Source of the DNA: CAKZNE01 sp040222435
GTDB taxonomy: Bacteria > Bacteroidota > Bacteroidia > Flavobacteriales > Schleiferiaceae
Length of the DNA stretch: 64,000 nucleotides
Direction: 5' to 3'
NCBI GenBank assembly: GCA_965212245.1
Contig: OZ243107.1
Span: 2,046,001 to 2,110,000, forward strand
The translations under genes and the position numbers were made by a program. Within the stretch, counting starts at the first letter, position 1. Each line of letters starts with the position of its first letter. Positions 32,531-40,445 of this stretch are shown piece by piece. Under the pieces are notes generated by a model. The model ran no database searches. It worked only from the letters and a program-made list of their open reading frames with translations, and was not told the DNA's origin.

Positions 32531-33939
32531 AACGATTCCAGGAATTGGATAAGTTGGTCACGTTCGGCAGTTGATAACTCCAATACTTTTTGGCGGGAGG
32601 CCGAAGCTTCTCCACCGTGCCATAATACTGCTTCCATCAGATTGTGAGCCCTTCCATCATGCAGGTAGCGGGTATGATCATTTACTACTGAAAATAAACC
32701 GATTCCCCATAAAGGCGGGGTGCGCCATTCACTGCCGGAAGCTTCATAGTCTTCAATGCCATCGGCCAGGCCGGGGCCCATATCATGAAGCAAAAGATCG
32801 GTATAAGGGCGAATGGTCCGGTTGGAGAAAGCCTCCATTTCAGGATGATCACCGGTAATCAGCTTAGGCAGGTGGCATTTAGCACAACCTATCTGGTTAA
32901 AAAGTACTTTTCCGGCCTTAACCTCTGGCTTATCTATATTCCTTCGTGCGGGTACGGCCAGGCTTCTCACGTATAATACTACTTTGTCCAGGTCGTCATT
33001 TTCAATTTCCGGTGTTCCCCCGTTAGGTGCATCTGCACAGGCCTGCTGACCATTCGCACAATTCTCATCCGGGTATACCCAGGTGGTGATGCCCATATCA
33101 CCGTTAAAGGCCGCAGCGGTTTGTTGTAATATATCGGGTTGATTGGCTTTCCAGCCAAAGCGCCCCACAGTACGTTTTTGCTCTACATCGCTCCACACAT
33201 AATTGGGTCTTCCGCTAATACCGTCACCGTCCAGGTCATCAGGGTCAGACCATGACAGCAACTGAGATTCACTGATAGCTTCTAAAAAACCCAAACCGAT
33301 TACCTGATTGGCCACCCGTGGAGAGATATGGGTATTAGCTTCCAAAGAACCGTAGGCAAGGTCAGTTATCTGGTACTGCGGTTGATGCAAAATATAATCT
33401 GTGCCGTCTGCAAACTGTCCGGTTAACGTTTGATAGCTCAGAGCCATAGTGCCCTCGGCATTTACCCCGCTAATCCCACGATCCTGTAACTGGCCCCCGT
33501 AATGTAAATCTCCGCTTTGCTGGCCGTTTATAGTACGGGCCGCTTTGGTAATTCGATATAAAAGACCAGTACCTTTTTCACCAGCAAAAAGGGGTGGGCG
33601 CCCACGGCCATCCTTAAAATGACAACCGGAACAAGCCCTTGAGTTGAACAATGGTCCCAATCCATCCCGTGCAGTAGTGGAAGAAGGAGCCTGGACCCAA
33701 TTCTGATTGAAAAAGGAGTTACCTACAAAAAACCGTAACTCATCATCCCCCTGCAAACCGTCAATCTGAAAACCAAAGGCATTAGGCCCGTCATTAAAAA
33801 CAGTACCTGGCCCAGCTGAAAAAACTTCACCTTCATCTGTAACTATTGCCGGACTGGTCTTCAGGTCCTTTTGACAGGAAGTCAGCGATAGTATAAGGAC
33901 AACTGGTAGTAAAAACTTTTCAGTGAACCGGTTGTACAT
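32527..33939 (-). CDS. Di-heme oxidoreductase family lipoprotein (DUF1111)
   Basis: 470 residues. Signal MYNRFTEKFLLPVVLILSLT ends in a lipobox (LTSC) followed by QKD. Two c-type heme sites are present: CSGCH at 103-107 and CAKCH at 352-356, in the arrangement of the family annotated as thiol oxidoreductase or di-heme oxidoreductase and related to MauG/cytochrome c peroxidases. Also typical: GLGPLFNSRACSGCHFKDGR and the C-terminal LHDMGPGLADGI, WRTPPLWGIGL and YLHDGRAHNLMEAVLWHGGE. It should handle electrons in the periplasm or at the surface. Placed between imelysins, it could oxidise or reduce iron for uptake, in a role like EfeB in EfeUOB. That role is inference. Confidence 0.92.
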   Translation of the reverse strand: MYNRFTEKFLLPVVLILSLTSCQKDLKTSPAIVTDEGEVFSAGPGTVFNDGPNAFGFQIDGLQGDDELRFFVGNSFFNQNWVQAPSSTTARDGLGPLFNSRACSGCHFKDGRGRPPLFAGEKGTGLLYRITKAARTINGQQSGDLHYGGQLQDRGISGVNAEGTMALSYQTLTGQFADGTDYILHQPQYQITDLAYGSLEANTHISPRVANQVIGLGFLEAISESQLLSWSDPDDLDGDGISGRPNYVWSDVEQKRTVGRFGWKANQPDILQQTAAAFNGDMGITTWVYPDENCANGQQACADAPNGGTPEIENDDLDKVVLYVRSLAVPARRNIDKPEVKAGKVLFNQIGCAKCHLPKLITGDHPEMEAFSNRTIRPYTDLLLHDMGPGLADGIEDYEASGSEWRTPPLWGIGLFSVVNDHTRYLHDGRAHNLMEAVLWHGGEASASRQKVLELSTAERDQLIQFLESL

Positions 33940-33945
33940 AGGTTT

Positions 33946-35175
33946 TTATTGCGGCAAGTCGGTTGAAATGGCAATACCCAGAGCGGCAGCTGCTTCGGCA
34001 ATCTTATCTCCCTGATCCTGTAAAGAACGAACGGTAAGCATAATAGGCCCTTCACCTCCTACAGTTTCCTGGGTAAGTGCATGGTCAAAAGGAACGGGAA
34101 TGGCCCCGGCCCGGCCTATGCTTTGGCGGATAAGAGCGTCCAGCTCAGTAGCCAAATCTGCATTTACTTGCTGCAGTAATTCGTTAACAGAAGCTCCATT
34201 AATGGTTGACCCATCGGTGCGGGTATAGCTGGCAGAATAAACATTCAGGATACCTTGTGCATTCAGTATAATGTCGCGGTGGGTGTTATCGGAAAAGCAG
34301 GAGTGTTCATCCTCCTGGTCCTGGTTGTCAAGTGCCACATAGATGCGCTCGCCTGCCAGCTCAGATTTACTCAACACACCCATACCGATCATTATCTTGC
34401 GGATACTGTTATCGGCTTCATCATTTACAAAACTGTTGTAGTAGCTGGCACCATTAGCCCAGGCGTCTACCATCGTTTTCAGGTCTTCCACCAGAATGGC
34501 GGCAGTAGCTTTAAGGTAATCACCTCTGCGTGATTGGTTGTCATTGGTTCCTCCGTTTACATAGTCGGTAAAGGAACGGTTACCGGGGCCATTAGCGTTA
34601 AAATCCTGACCCCAAAGCAGGAATTCGATAGCATGGTAACCAATGGATATATTTTTTTCAGAGCCGTTTTCATTCAAACTTCTGAGGGTGGACTGGTCAA
34701 TAACAGGGAACTCACTCATGTTATTCACAATGTTCTTTTCGTTCCCGGAATTTTCATCATTACCAGTTCCGCTTTGCACATAATCAATATGCGACTCATC
34801 CAGAGGCCAGGCATTCAGGTCGCCTTCCGGGCCTTCTGCATCATCAATGGGTCCTGAATAAAAACGGTAAACTTCAGTTTGTCCATAAGGCTCACGGGCA
34901 TCCAGCCAGGCTTGTTTGGCCTCTTCAAATAAAGAAGCTGAAGGAGCGTCTACAAAAGCATTGACCTTATTTTGAAGATTTACCGCCCCGTTGTACGCAT
35001 CCTCATAACTGGCGTGTACTATAGTAGCGTAATCCGTTACGATTTGCGTTTTAAGTTCAGAATAATCAGCCGGAGGTGTATCCTGCGTTTTGTCTTCATC
35101 CTTACTGCATGAGGTAAGGGCTATACCGGCAGCAAGAATAGCTGCCCAATGTTTTGGGGTTCTGAAATTATTCAT
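33946..35175 (-). CDS. Imelysin family lipoprotein with intact GxHxxE
   Basis: 409 residues from the start at 35175, which gives a good lipoprotein signal (MNNFRTPKHWAAILAAGIAL, lipobox LTSC, then SKDED). An ATG at 35214 also is in frame and overlaps the upstream stop by 11 nt; it may serve for coupled translation but would give a long N-region. The conserved imelysin motif GYHAIE (179-184) carries the His and Glu that are lost in the two neighbours. Other family blocks: EPYGQTEVYRFYSGPIDD, LNAWPLDESHIDYVQ and FLLWGQDFN. The Cys-x-Lys-acidic start suggests surface display. Likely iron binding or iron-chelate handling; protease activity is doubtful for this family. Confidence 0.9.
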   Translation of the reverse strand: MNNFRTPKHWAAILAAGIALTSCSKDEDKTQDTPPADYSELKTQIVTDYATIVHASYEDAYNGAVNLQNKVNAFVDAPSASLFEEAKQAWLDAREPYGQTEVYRFYSGPIDDAEGPEGDLNAWPLDESHIDYVQSGTGNDENSGNEKNIVNNMSEFPVIDQSTLRSLNENGSEKNISIGYHAIEFLLWGQDFNANGPGNRSFTDYVNGGTNDNQSRRGDYLKATAAILVEDLKTMVDAWANGASYYNSFVNDEADNSIRKIMIGMGVLSKSELAGERIYVALDNQDQEDEHSCFSDNTHRDIILNAQGILNVYSASYTRTDGSTINGASVNELLQQVNADLATELDALIRQSIGRAGAIPVPFDHALTQETVGGEGPIMLTVRSLQDQGDKIAEAAAALGIAISTDLPQ

Positions 35176-35203
35176 GGATTTCTTTTGTTTGAGAATCTGA
35201 TTT

Positions 35204-36337
35204 TTAATCGCCATCGTTATCCTGGTAGGTAATGAGTACACCCATTGCGGATGGCATATCGGTTTTAAGCAGGATCACATTTTTCTGTATTTCAAGGTAT
35301 GCCGCATCCACTTCGTTTTTATACTGATCTACAGCGAGACTCAAAGGGGCAGGAATCTTTTCCACGGCTTCAAGGGCTAAAGAAAATTGTTGATCAATAG
35401 CTTCATATAAAGGTTCTCCATTATAGGTAGTTGCACCTAAAGCTTCTGTATAGGCCATAAGACCGGGGCCTTGCCGGGTGCCGTCAAAAGAAATGCCACG
35501 GTATAAGTTATGGGTGGCTTCCAGGTTGGCGATGATGAGTTCCTCAGACATTTGGCTGAAGTAGCCTTCGCAGGCGAAAGGGTAGGTTTTACCCAAGGTT
35601 TTTTTGCCAGCCGGGAAACCGATCTTGGCATTTTTAATGAGTTCGTAATCCTTATTAAGCGCATTGACCATTTGGCTCAGGGCACTTCCTGCCGAGTTTC
35701 CGGTAGAACCCCTGAAGGTGGATTTGTAGTTTCCGGGGTTTATCCAGGCTGTGTAAATAGTTTGCCATTGGTTGGCCATATCCGAAAGTACCGCATCTAC
35801 ATAATTGCGATAATACTGAGACTGACTGGCCTTTCCCATTAATTCAGCAGAAGCGGAAGTGCTGAAGAGTAAATAATCAAGAGCCGGAAGCCCTTTAGCT
35901 GTAAGGTTGGAGGCACTTTGCAGGTTAGCACCGCCTGAAGCTATATTTTGACGGATCAGCGCGGTGTCTGCCGGATATGTATTGAGTTGTGCCCGGAGTG
36001 AAATATCAGCGGCCGGACCTATTTCAAAAGCTTTGATCTGCTGAAAAGCAAGGTAGCAGCCCTTAAAACTATTGCGCAGTGCCTCCAATTCCACCGGGTC
36101 AAATTGCGCCTGTGTGAGGCTGGCCCATGTGAATTGTAAATGAGTGAGTTGCTGATCAAAATTCTGATAAGCGGGCACTATATTCTGATCGATCCAATAC
36201 TCCAGCATGGCATCGCGGTCAAAATCAACCTTGCCATTTTGGTTGCTGTCATCTTTGGAGCATGAAGAAAGAAAAACAAGCAGGCCGGCAATTGTGGCCA
36301 GCTTGCTCATCTGAAATAATTCACTAAACCTGCTCAT
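35204..36337 (-). CDS. Imelysin-like lipoprotein (first of operon)
   Basis: 377 residues. The start at 36337, 11 nt after the DUF4856 gene, gives MSRFSELFQMSKLATIAGLL and a lipobox FLSSC followed by SKDDSN. Imelysin-like helical blocks: MLEYWIDQNIVPAYQNFDQQ and KGLPALDYLLFSTSASAEL. The GxHxxE motif is replaced by GLPALD. It ends in LITYQDNDGD, nearly the same tail as the imelysin at 31436. The two are therefore closer to each other than to the GxHxxE paralogue between them. Likely a surface lipoprotein partner in metal uptake; the exact ligand cannot be read from sequence. Confidence 0.88.
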   Translation of the reverse strand: MSRFSELFQMSKLATIAGLLVFLSSCSKDDSNQNGKVDFDRDAMLEYWIDQNIVPAYQNFDQQLTHLQFTWASLTQAQFDPVELEALRNSFKGCYLAFQQIKAFEIGPAADISLRAQLNTYPADTALIRQNIASGGANLQSASNLTAKGLPALDYLLFSTSASAELMGKASQSQYYRNYVDAVLSDMANQWQTIYTAWINPGNYKSTFRGSTGNSAGSALSQMVNALNKDYELIKNAKIGFPAGKKTLGKTYPFACEGYFSQMSEELIIANLEATHNLYRGISFDGTRQGPGLMAYTEALGATTYNGEPLYEAIDQQFSLALEAVEKIPAPLSLAVDQYKNEVDAAYLEIQKNVILLKTDMPSAMGVLITYQDNDGD

Positions 36338-36347
36338 TAAAACTTTT

Positions 36348-37457
36348 CTAAAGAATTTCTTTTTCCTGTTGCAATTCAAAACGGGTTGCCAGCATATCCC
36401 GCAGTGTGTTTAAGTCCTGAATACTTACCTCGTATAGGTTGCCGAGATATACCGGTAGTATATCGCTCATGATCTCTGACCTGGTCATGCGTGAAGAAGG
36501 GTTGAACTGTAAACTATAGATAAAACCGGCTGCTTCACTTAACTGGTGGTTCCGCAGGGCGTCATCTGCAATGTTCTCTTTGGCCTCATTCAGGTAGTGG
36601 ATAGCCATTGCTGCGCACACCTGTTCCCAGGTAGAGCGTATCTCAGCTATGGCTTCATCCCGGACTGTATAATTTTTAGAATTGATAGAGGCACGACCTT
36701 TAATAAAAGAACTCATCAGGCGGCTATTTACGTTTAATACATCATTTACCGCATTGGTGTATTTGGCCCAAAAGCGGTTATACTCCGCATCACTGTCAAA
36801 GGTGAAGCCGGGCGATCCGAATTCTTTGGGTACACCCCAATAGCCGAAAGCTTCATCCCAGTGGTGTTGCATGGCTGTGCCTTCACCCGGTTCAATTGTT
36901 TCATTATCCACATCCATCTTAGCATTGCTCAGGTATACACCGGTAGCCTGGTAATAGGCCAACGCTCCCATGCTTCCTTTTTCAATCATTTGAGCAATCT
37001 CATACCCGTTTCCATCAAAAAGGTATTGTTTGGTTCCACTGTTGCTTTGCACCAGGCCGGCTGTCCCATTACTTCCGGTGCCGGGATTCTGGCTAATGCT
37101 TTCCAGTGTGCTTATCCAGATACCAAAGGTTTCATTGGCATCAGGGTGGATCTTATCTGCAATTTGCTTGGAGCTGTTGTTCAACTCTGTGTTTTGCCAG
37201 GTGTAGCCATCGTTATTGAACATATTCAATAATGTAGCCTCGCTTACCGCCTCACCATTATTGGAGGTTTTGGTATACGTTACGATCTCACTCAACATAT
37301 CCAGGCGGTTATCCTGACCGGAATGACTTACGTTTTCAAAATTATAGGTTTGCGGATAAGACTCTACGGGAGAGCAGGCACATGTGTCTTCTGACTTTTC
37401 ACAGGATGTAATCAGAATAATTGCGGAAAGAAGAGTTACTAGACCAACTGGTTTCAT
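36348..37457 (-). CDS. DUF4856 lipoprotein, first gene of the iron-type operon
   Basis: 369 residues. Lipobox ITSC at the end of the signal MKPVGLVTLLSAIILITSCE, then KSEDTC. DUF4856 features: YNFENVSHSGQDNRLDMLSE, NNDGYTWQN, GYEIAQMIEKGSMGALAYYQ, QHHWDEAFGYWGVPKEFG and the C-terminal YLGNLYEVSIQDLNTLRDML. The family has no assigned biochemistry but is regularly found next to imelysins in Bacteroidota (from general knowledge of such loci). Promoter TTG-N20-TAnnTTTG with flanking palindromes lies directly upstream, and the next gene starts 10 nt after its stop. HHWDE and acidic helices could bind metal; that is inference. Confidence 0.88.
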   Translation of the reverse strand: MKPVGLVTLLSAIILITSCEKSEDTCACSPVESYPQTYNFENVSHSGQDNRLDMLSEIVTYTKTSNNGEAVSEATLLNMFNNDGYTWQNTELNNSSKQIADKIHPDANETFGIWISTLESISQNPGTGSNGTAGLVQSNSGTKQYLFDGNGYEIAQMIEKGSMGALAYYQATGVYLSNAKMDVDNETIEPGEGTAMQHHWDEAFGYWGVPKEFGSPGFTFDSDAEYNRFWAKYTNAVNDVLNVNSRLMSSFIKGRASINSKNYTVRDEAIAEIRSTWEQVCAAMAIHYLNEAKENIADDALRNHQLSEAAGFIYSLQFNPSSRMTRSEIMSDILPVYLGNLYEVSIQDLNTLRDMLATRFELQQEKEIL

Positions 37458-37465
37458 CGATTCGT

Positions 37466-37488
37466 TTATTTAGACTCATTTAAAATAA
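37466..37488. promoter_or_regulatory. Operator-like palindrome 2, at the operon start point
   Basis: TTATTTAGA-CTCAT-TTAAAATAA on the plus strand: same half-site and same 5-nt spacer as the sites at 37528 and 49213, with two mismatches in one arm. It lies just downstream of the -7 element and covers the expected transcription start, a position typical of repressor sites. Confidence 0.55.
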
Positions 37489-37493
37489 CGCGA

Positions 37494-37524
37494 CAAATGT
37501 AAGGCATGAATGTCCTTTAGCCAA
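37494..37524 (-). promoter_or_regulatory. Promoter of the DUF4856-imelysin-TonB operon
   Basis: On the minus strand: TTG (37524-37522), exactly 20 nt, then TACATTTG (37501-37494). Both elements are perfect, with ideal Bacteroidota spacing, about 37 nt before the DUF4856 start codon. Palindromes flank it on both sides. Confidence 0.85.
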
Positions 37525-37527
37525 GTC

Positions 37528-37548
37528 TATTTAGAAAAAATCTAAATA
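37528..37548. promoter_or_regulatory. Operator-like palindrome 1, upstream of -33
   Basis: TATTTAGA-AAAAA-TCTAAATA: perfect 8-bp arms with a 5-nt spacer, ending 3 nt from the -33 TTG and overlapping the stop codon of the AraC gene. Its centre is 61 bp from that of palindrome 2, close to six helical turns. The TTTAGA/TCTAAA arms recall DtxR-family operators; that link is inference. Confidence 0.7.
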
Positions 37549-38561
37549 AGTTGATATTTGGTCTTCCGGTAGCGCTGCGGGCTTTGTCCGGTCCATCTTC
37601 TGAAGCTGCGAATAAAGGCGCTGGCATCAGAATAGCTTAGTAAATAAGCTATTTCGGTGATTTGCAGTTCCGGATTTTTAAGGTAGTCTAAAGCAAAGGT
37701 CCTGCGTAGTTCTTCCCGTATTTCTATAAAGGTATGCCCCTCTGCGGCTAATTTACGTTGTAAACTCCGTACACTCAGGTTGAGGTTCCCGGCTACGTGT
37801 TCAATGAGTGGAAACTCTGGATTTACCAGGTTTACCATGGCTCGCTTCACCTTCTCGTAAAAGAAAGCATTATCCCCCAGCGACTCCAGTCTTTCGCGGG
37901 CATGATTTACCAATATCCGCAAGAGCTCATAGTTGGCGGTTACTATCGGTTCTTCAACCTGTTCGGCATTAAAGTACATAGCATTTAAGCCCCGGTTAAA
38001 TTTAAGTTCGCAATTAAAGATGCGGTGATACTCGGAAACATCAGATGGAGCCGGTCCGCTAAAATGTACAGCTACCGGATAATGCTTTTGCAGGGTGATG
38101 GTGTGAAATTCCCGCAGTGTAAAAGCCATTAGTCCCTCCACGGTCTGTTTGGCGGCTACGGTTGATTGCTTTTGCCATTCAGGATCAGGAATCAGTAAAA
38201 GCTTATAAAGCTTTTTTTCACGTTTAAGTTCAAGTGGAATATGCTGGCAACCCAGCATGGAAAATTCACAGCAATAATCGAGGGCTTCTTTAACGGTGCG
38301 GCTGGTTTGGGTGATCTGCGCAATGAGTCCTGCCGCTGAGAGGTTCAGGTATTCGCCAGCATGAAGGCCAAAAAAAGGATCTCCCGTTTCCTTCACCGCA
38401 TTTTCCATCGTGTGGTTAAATACCTGGGCGCTTACCTTTTGATTTTCACTACCCAAATCGGTTTCGTTAAGCCCGGTAAATATGAGAAGCTTATTAACAG
38501 ATGCCCCTTGTACTCCGGCAAAATGAATGAGATTTAATAAAAAGCGCCCGTTAAAAGTCAT
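37542..38561 (-). CDS. AraC family transcriptional regulator (OruR/ArgR type)
   Basis: 339 residues. The N-terminal 190 residues match the arabinose-binding-like domain of the OruR group (LLIFTGLNETDLGSENQKVS, GDPFFGLHAGEYLNLSAAGL, TVKEALDYCCEFSMLGCQHI). The C-terminal AraC helix-turn-helix pair is at about 240-335: EHVAGNLNLSVRSLQRKLAA, FALDYLKNPELQITEIAYLL and SYSDASAFIRSFRRWTGQSP. It lies directly upstream of, and on the same strand as, the iron-type operon. However, that operon has its own promoter overlapping this gene's stop, so it may be either its regulator or the regulator of the divergent SRPBCC gene at 38675. Confidence 0.9.
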   Translation of the reverse strand: MTFNGRFLLNLIHFAGVQGASVNKLLIFTGLNETDLGSENQKVSAQVFNHTMENAVKETGDPFFGLHAGEYLNLSAAGLIAQITQTSRTVKEALDYCCEFSMLGCQHIPLELKREKKLYKLLLIPDPEWQKQSTVAAKQTVEGLMAFTLREFHTITLQKHYPVAVHFSGPAPSDVSEYHRIFNCELKFNRGLNAMYFNAEQVEEPIVTANYELLRILVNHARERLESLGDNAFFYEKVKRAMVNLVNPEFPLIEHVAGNLNLSVRSLQRKLAAEGHTFIEIREELRRTFALDYLKNPELQITEIAYLLSYSDASAFIRSFRRWTGQSPQRYRKTKYQLI

Positions 38562-38674
38562 ATTCCAAAAATAGGATAAAAACTATTTGGCATGAAATGT
38601 CAATTAACTGGCGCAGCTTGCAAATACTTATGGCCGTAAAGGGGGCAATTTTGCCATGTTAAAGAAAGATAATT

Positions 38675-39115
38675 ATGAAAAAAGCAGAAACTTCTATTGT
38701 TATAGATGCCCCGGCTGAAAAGGTTTGGCAGGTATTAACCGACTTTGGCCATTTTAAGGAATGGAACCCGATTATCCGTTCTCTAAAAGGTAAGACTGAA
38801 GAAGGGGCTCAATTGGAAGCACACCTGGCTTTGAATGAGAGTGATAAAATCATGAAGTTCAGGCCGGTGGTGTTAAAGAGCGAAAGGAACCGCGAGTTCC
38901 GGTGGTTGGGTAAGCTAGGCTTTAAAGGGCTTTTTGACGGGGAGCATTATTTTATTTTAAAGCCCTTAAGTGATGGAAAAACACATTTTATTCATGGAGA
39001 ACAGTTTTCGGGCCTGCTGGTACGCTTTCTTTCCAATATGTTACGGGAACTGCCGGCCGGGTTCATGCGTATGAATGAAGCTTTAAAAAATCGGGTGGAA
39101 AATGGAGGTATATAG
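38675..39115 (+). CDS. SRPBCC domain protein
   Basis: 146 residues. It opens MKKAETSIVIDAPAEKVWQV and LTDFGHFKEWNPIIRSLKGK, the textbook first strand and helices of the START-like fold (compare the PxxxVWxxLxDxxxxxxWNP pattern). The segment FRWLGKLGFKGLFDGEHYFI and the final helix FLSNMLRELPAGFMRMNEAL complete it. A cytosolic binder of an unknown hydrophobic ligand. It is divergent from the AraC gene at 38561, which is a plausible regulator. It overlaps the following membrane protein by 14 nt, so the pair is cotranscribed. Confidence 0.85.
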   Translation: MKKAETSIVIDAPAEKVWQVLTDFGHFKEWNPIIRSLKGKTEEGAQLEAHLALNESDKIMKFRPVVLKSERNREFRWLGKLGFKGLFDGEHYFILKPLSDGKTHFIHGEQFSGLLVRFLSNMLRELPAGFMRMNEALKNRVENGGI

Positions 39116-39497
39116 AGTTAAACTAAAAAGGGTAATGCTTATCAATGCAGGGTTCAGTGGTATTACCGGGCTATCAGCATTGTTATTTCAAAATTTCATT
39201 TCTGTACGGATGGGGATAACCCAATCTCTGTGGCTACCCGTGGTAGGCCTTATATTAATCCTTTTTGCGGGTTTTGTTACCTGGACCGCCCTTCAAAAAA
39301 AAGTGCGCCAAAAGGCAGTGTACTTTATTGTTTTTCAGGATGTGTTATGGGTGTTGGGAAGTATATTAATCTTGCTAAACGGCTGGCTGGGCCTGAGTAA
39401 TGCGGGGAATATAATGGTAAGTTTAATTGCTGTTTTGGTAGGCGCTTTAGCCTGGGTTCAATTTCGTTATATGAACCGGGTATTCAGGATGATCTGA
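39102..39497 (+). CDS. Small four-helix membrane protein
   Basis: 131 residues with four predicted membrane segments: about 12-30 (MLINAGFSGITGLSALLF), 42-62 (LWLPVVGLILILFAGFVTWT), 71-91 (AVYFIVFQDVLWVLGSILIL) and 100-120 (NIMVSLIAVLVGALAWVQF). The ends are basic. No family is assigned with confidence, although similar small proteins accompany SRPBCC genes. Translation may begin at 39102 or at the Met 11 codons later. The 14-nt overlap with the SRPBCC gene points to a joint function. Confidence 0.7.
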   Translation: MEVYRVKLKRVMLINAGFSGITGLSALLFQNFISVRMGITQSLWLPVVGLILILFAGFVTWTALQKKVRQKAVYFIVFQDVLWVLGSILILLNGWLGLSNAGNIMVSLIAVLVGALAWVQFRYMNRVFRMI

Positions 39498-39526
39498 TTA
39501 CCTATTTTTGAAGTAATCCTAATATT

Positions 39527-40363
39527 GTGAATGAAATAGCCGAATATAACTTTCCGGAAGCGGATAACCTTGCACAGGAGATCCGCCTGATTCCTCTGGA
39601 GCAGAACTTTGGCTATACCACCAGTCAGTTTCACCGGCACAATTATTTTGAGTTGTTCCATTTTACCCGGCCGGGGGGTGCGCATCATATTGATTTTAAA
39701 GAGTATCCTATACATGCACCTGCGGTGCATATAGTAGTGCCGGGTGGTTTACACCTGGTAGAGCGCAGCCAGGATTCAGAAGGCTTTGTGTTGTTATTTA
39801 CACGGTCATTTCTATACTCCCTGGTAGATTTCACACCTTCACGTCATTTAGACTTGTGGCACCAAAAGCCGGTGTTTGAATTATCCGGTGCGGAAAATGA
39901 CTTTGTGCAGATGTGCATGGCACAAATTGGGGAAGAGATTAAGAAAGAGCGTTCCGGCAAGTACAAAGTTATAGCCTCTTTGCTGCATATGATACTCATA
40001 TTATTATACCGCCAGGCTCCTGAGAAAGGGCGGAGTCCTCAAAGTTTAGTGGAACGATTCTCTGAAAAGCTGGAGCTTTACTTTTCCAGTAACCGCAGTG
40101 CCTCTAACTATGCGAAGGAGCTGGGTTGTAGTCTTAACCATCTCAATAAAGCTCTGAGTCAAAATGGTTACCCATCAGCTCAGGCCGGCATCATTGAGCG
40201 AAGAATACTGGAAGCCAAACGCTTGTTGATCCATACGGAATGGAGTGTAAAAGAAATAACCTATCACCTGGGGTATGAAGACCCTGATTACTTTGGTAAG
40301 GTGTTTAAAAAACATAGCGGGCTTACGGTGTCAGAGTTTGTGAAAAGTAACAGATTGGATTAG
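39527..40363 (+). CDS. AraC family transcriptional regulator
   Basis: 278 residues with a GTG start at 39527; there is no in-frame ATG near it. The N-terminal half is a cupin-type sensor domain (SQFHRHNYFELFHFTRPGGA, HIVVPGGLHLVERSQDSEGF with typical metal/sugar-cupin His residues). The C-terminal pair of helix-turn-helix motifs covers about 180-275: YAKELGCSLNHLNKALSQNG, RRILEAKRLLIHTEWSVKEI and HLGYEDPDYFGKVFKKHSGL. It lies 29 nt after the membrane protein gene on the same strand and could belong to that unit. Its target is unknown. Confidence 0.9.
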   Translation: MNEIAEYNFPEADNLAQEIRLIPLEQNFGYTTSQFHRHNYFELFHFTRPGGAHHIDFKEYPIHAPAVHIVVPGGLHLVERSQDSEGFVLLFTRSFLYSLVDFTPSRHLDLWHQKPVFELSGAENDFVQMCMAQIGEEIKKERSGKYKVIASLLHMILILLYRQAPEKGRSPQSLVERFSEKLELYFSSNRSASNYAKELGCSLNHLNKALSQNGYPSAQAGIIERRILEAKRLLIHTEWSVKEITYHLGYEDPDYFGKVFKKHSGLTVSEFVKSNRLD

Positions 40364-40445
40364 ATAATACGGTTATCAGGTGAAAATGTACAGCTTCCCT
40401 CAGAAGCATCCATGTAATTTAGCCTTACATATAAACAACATAAAA

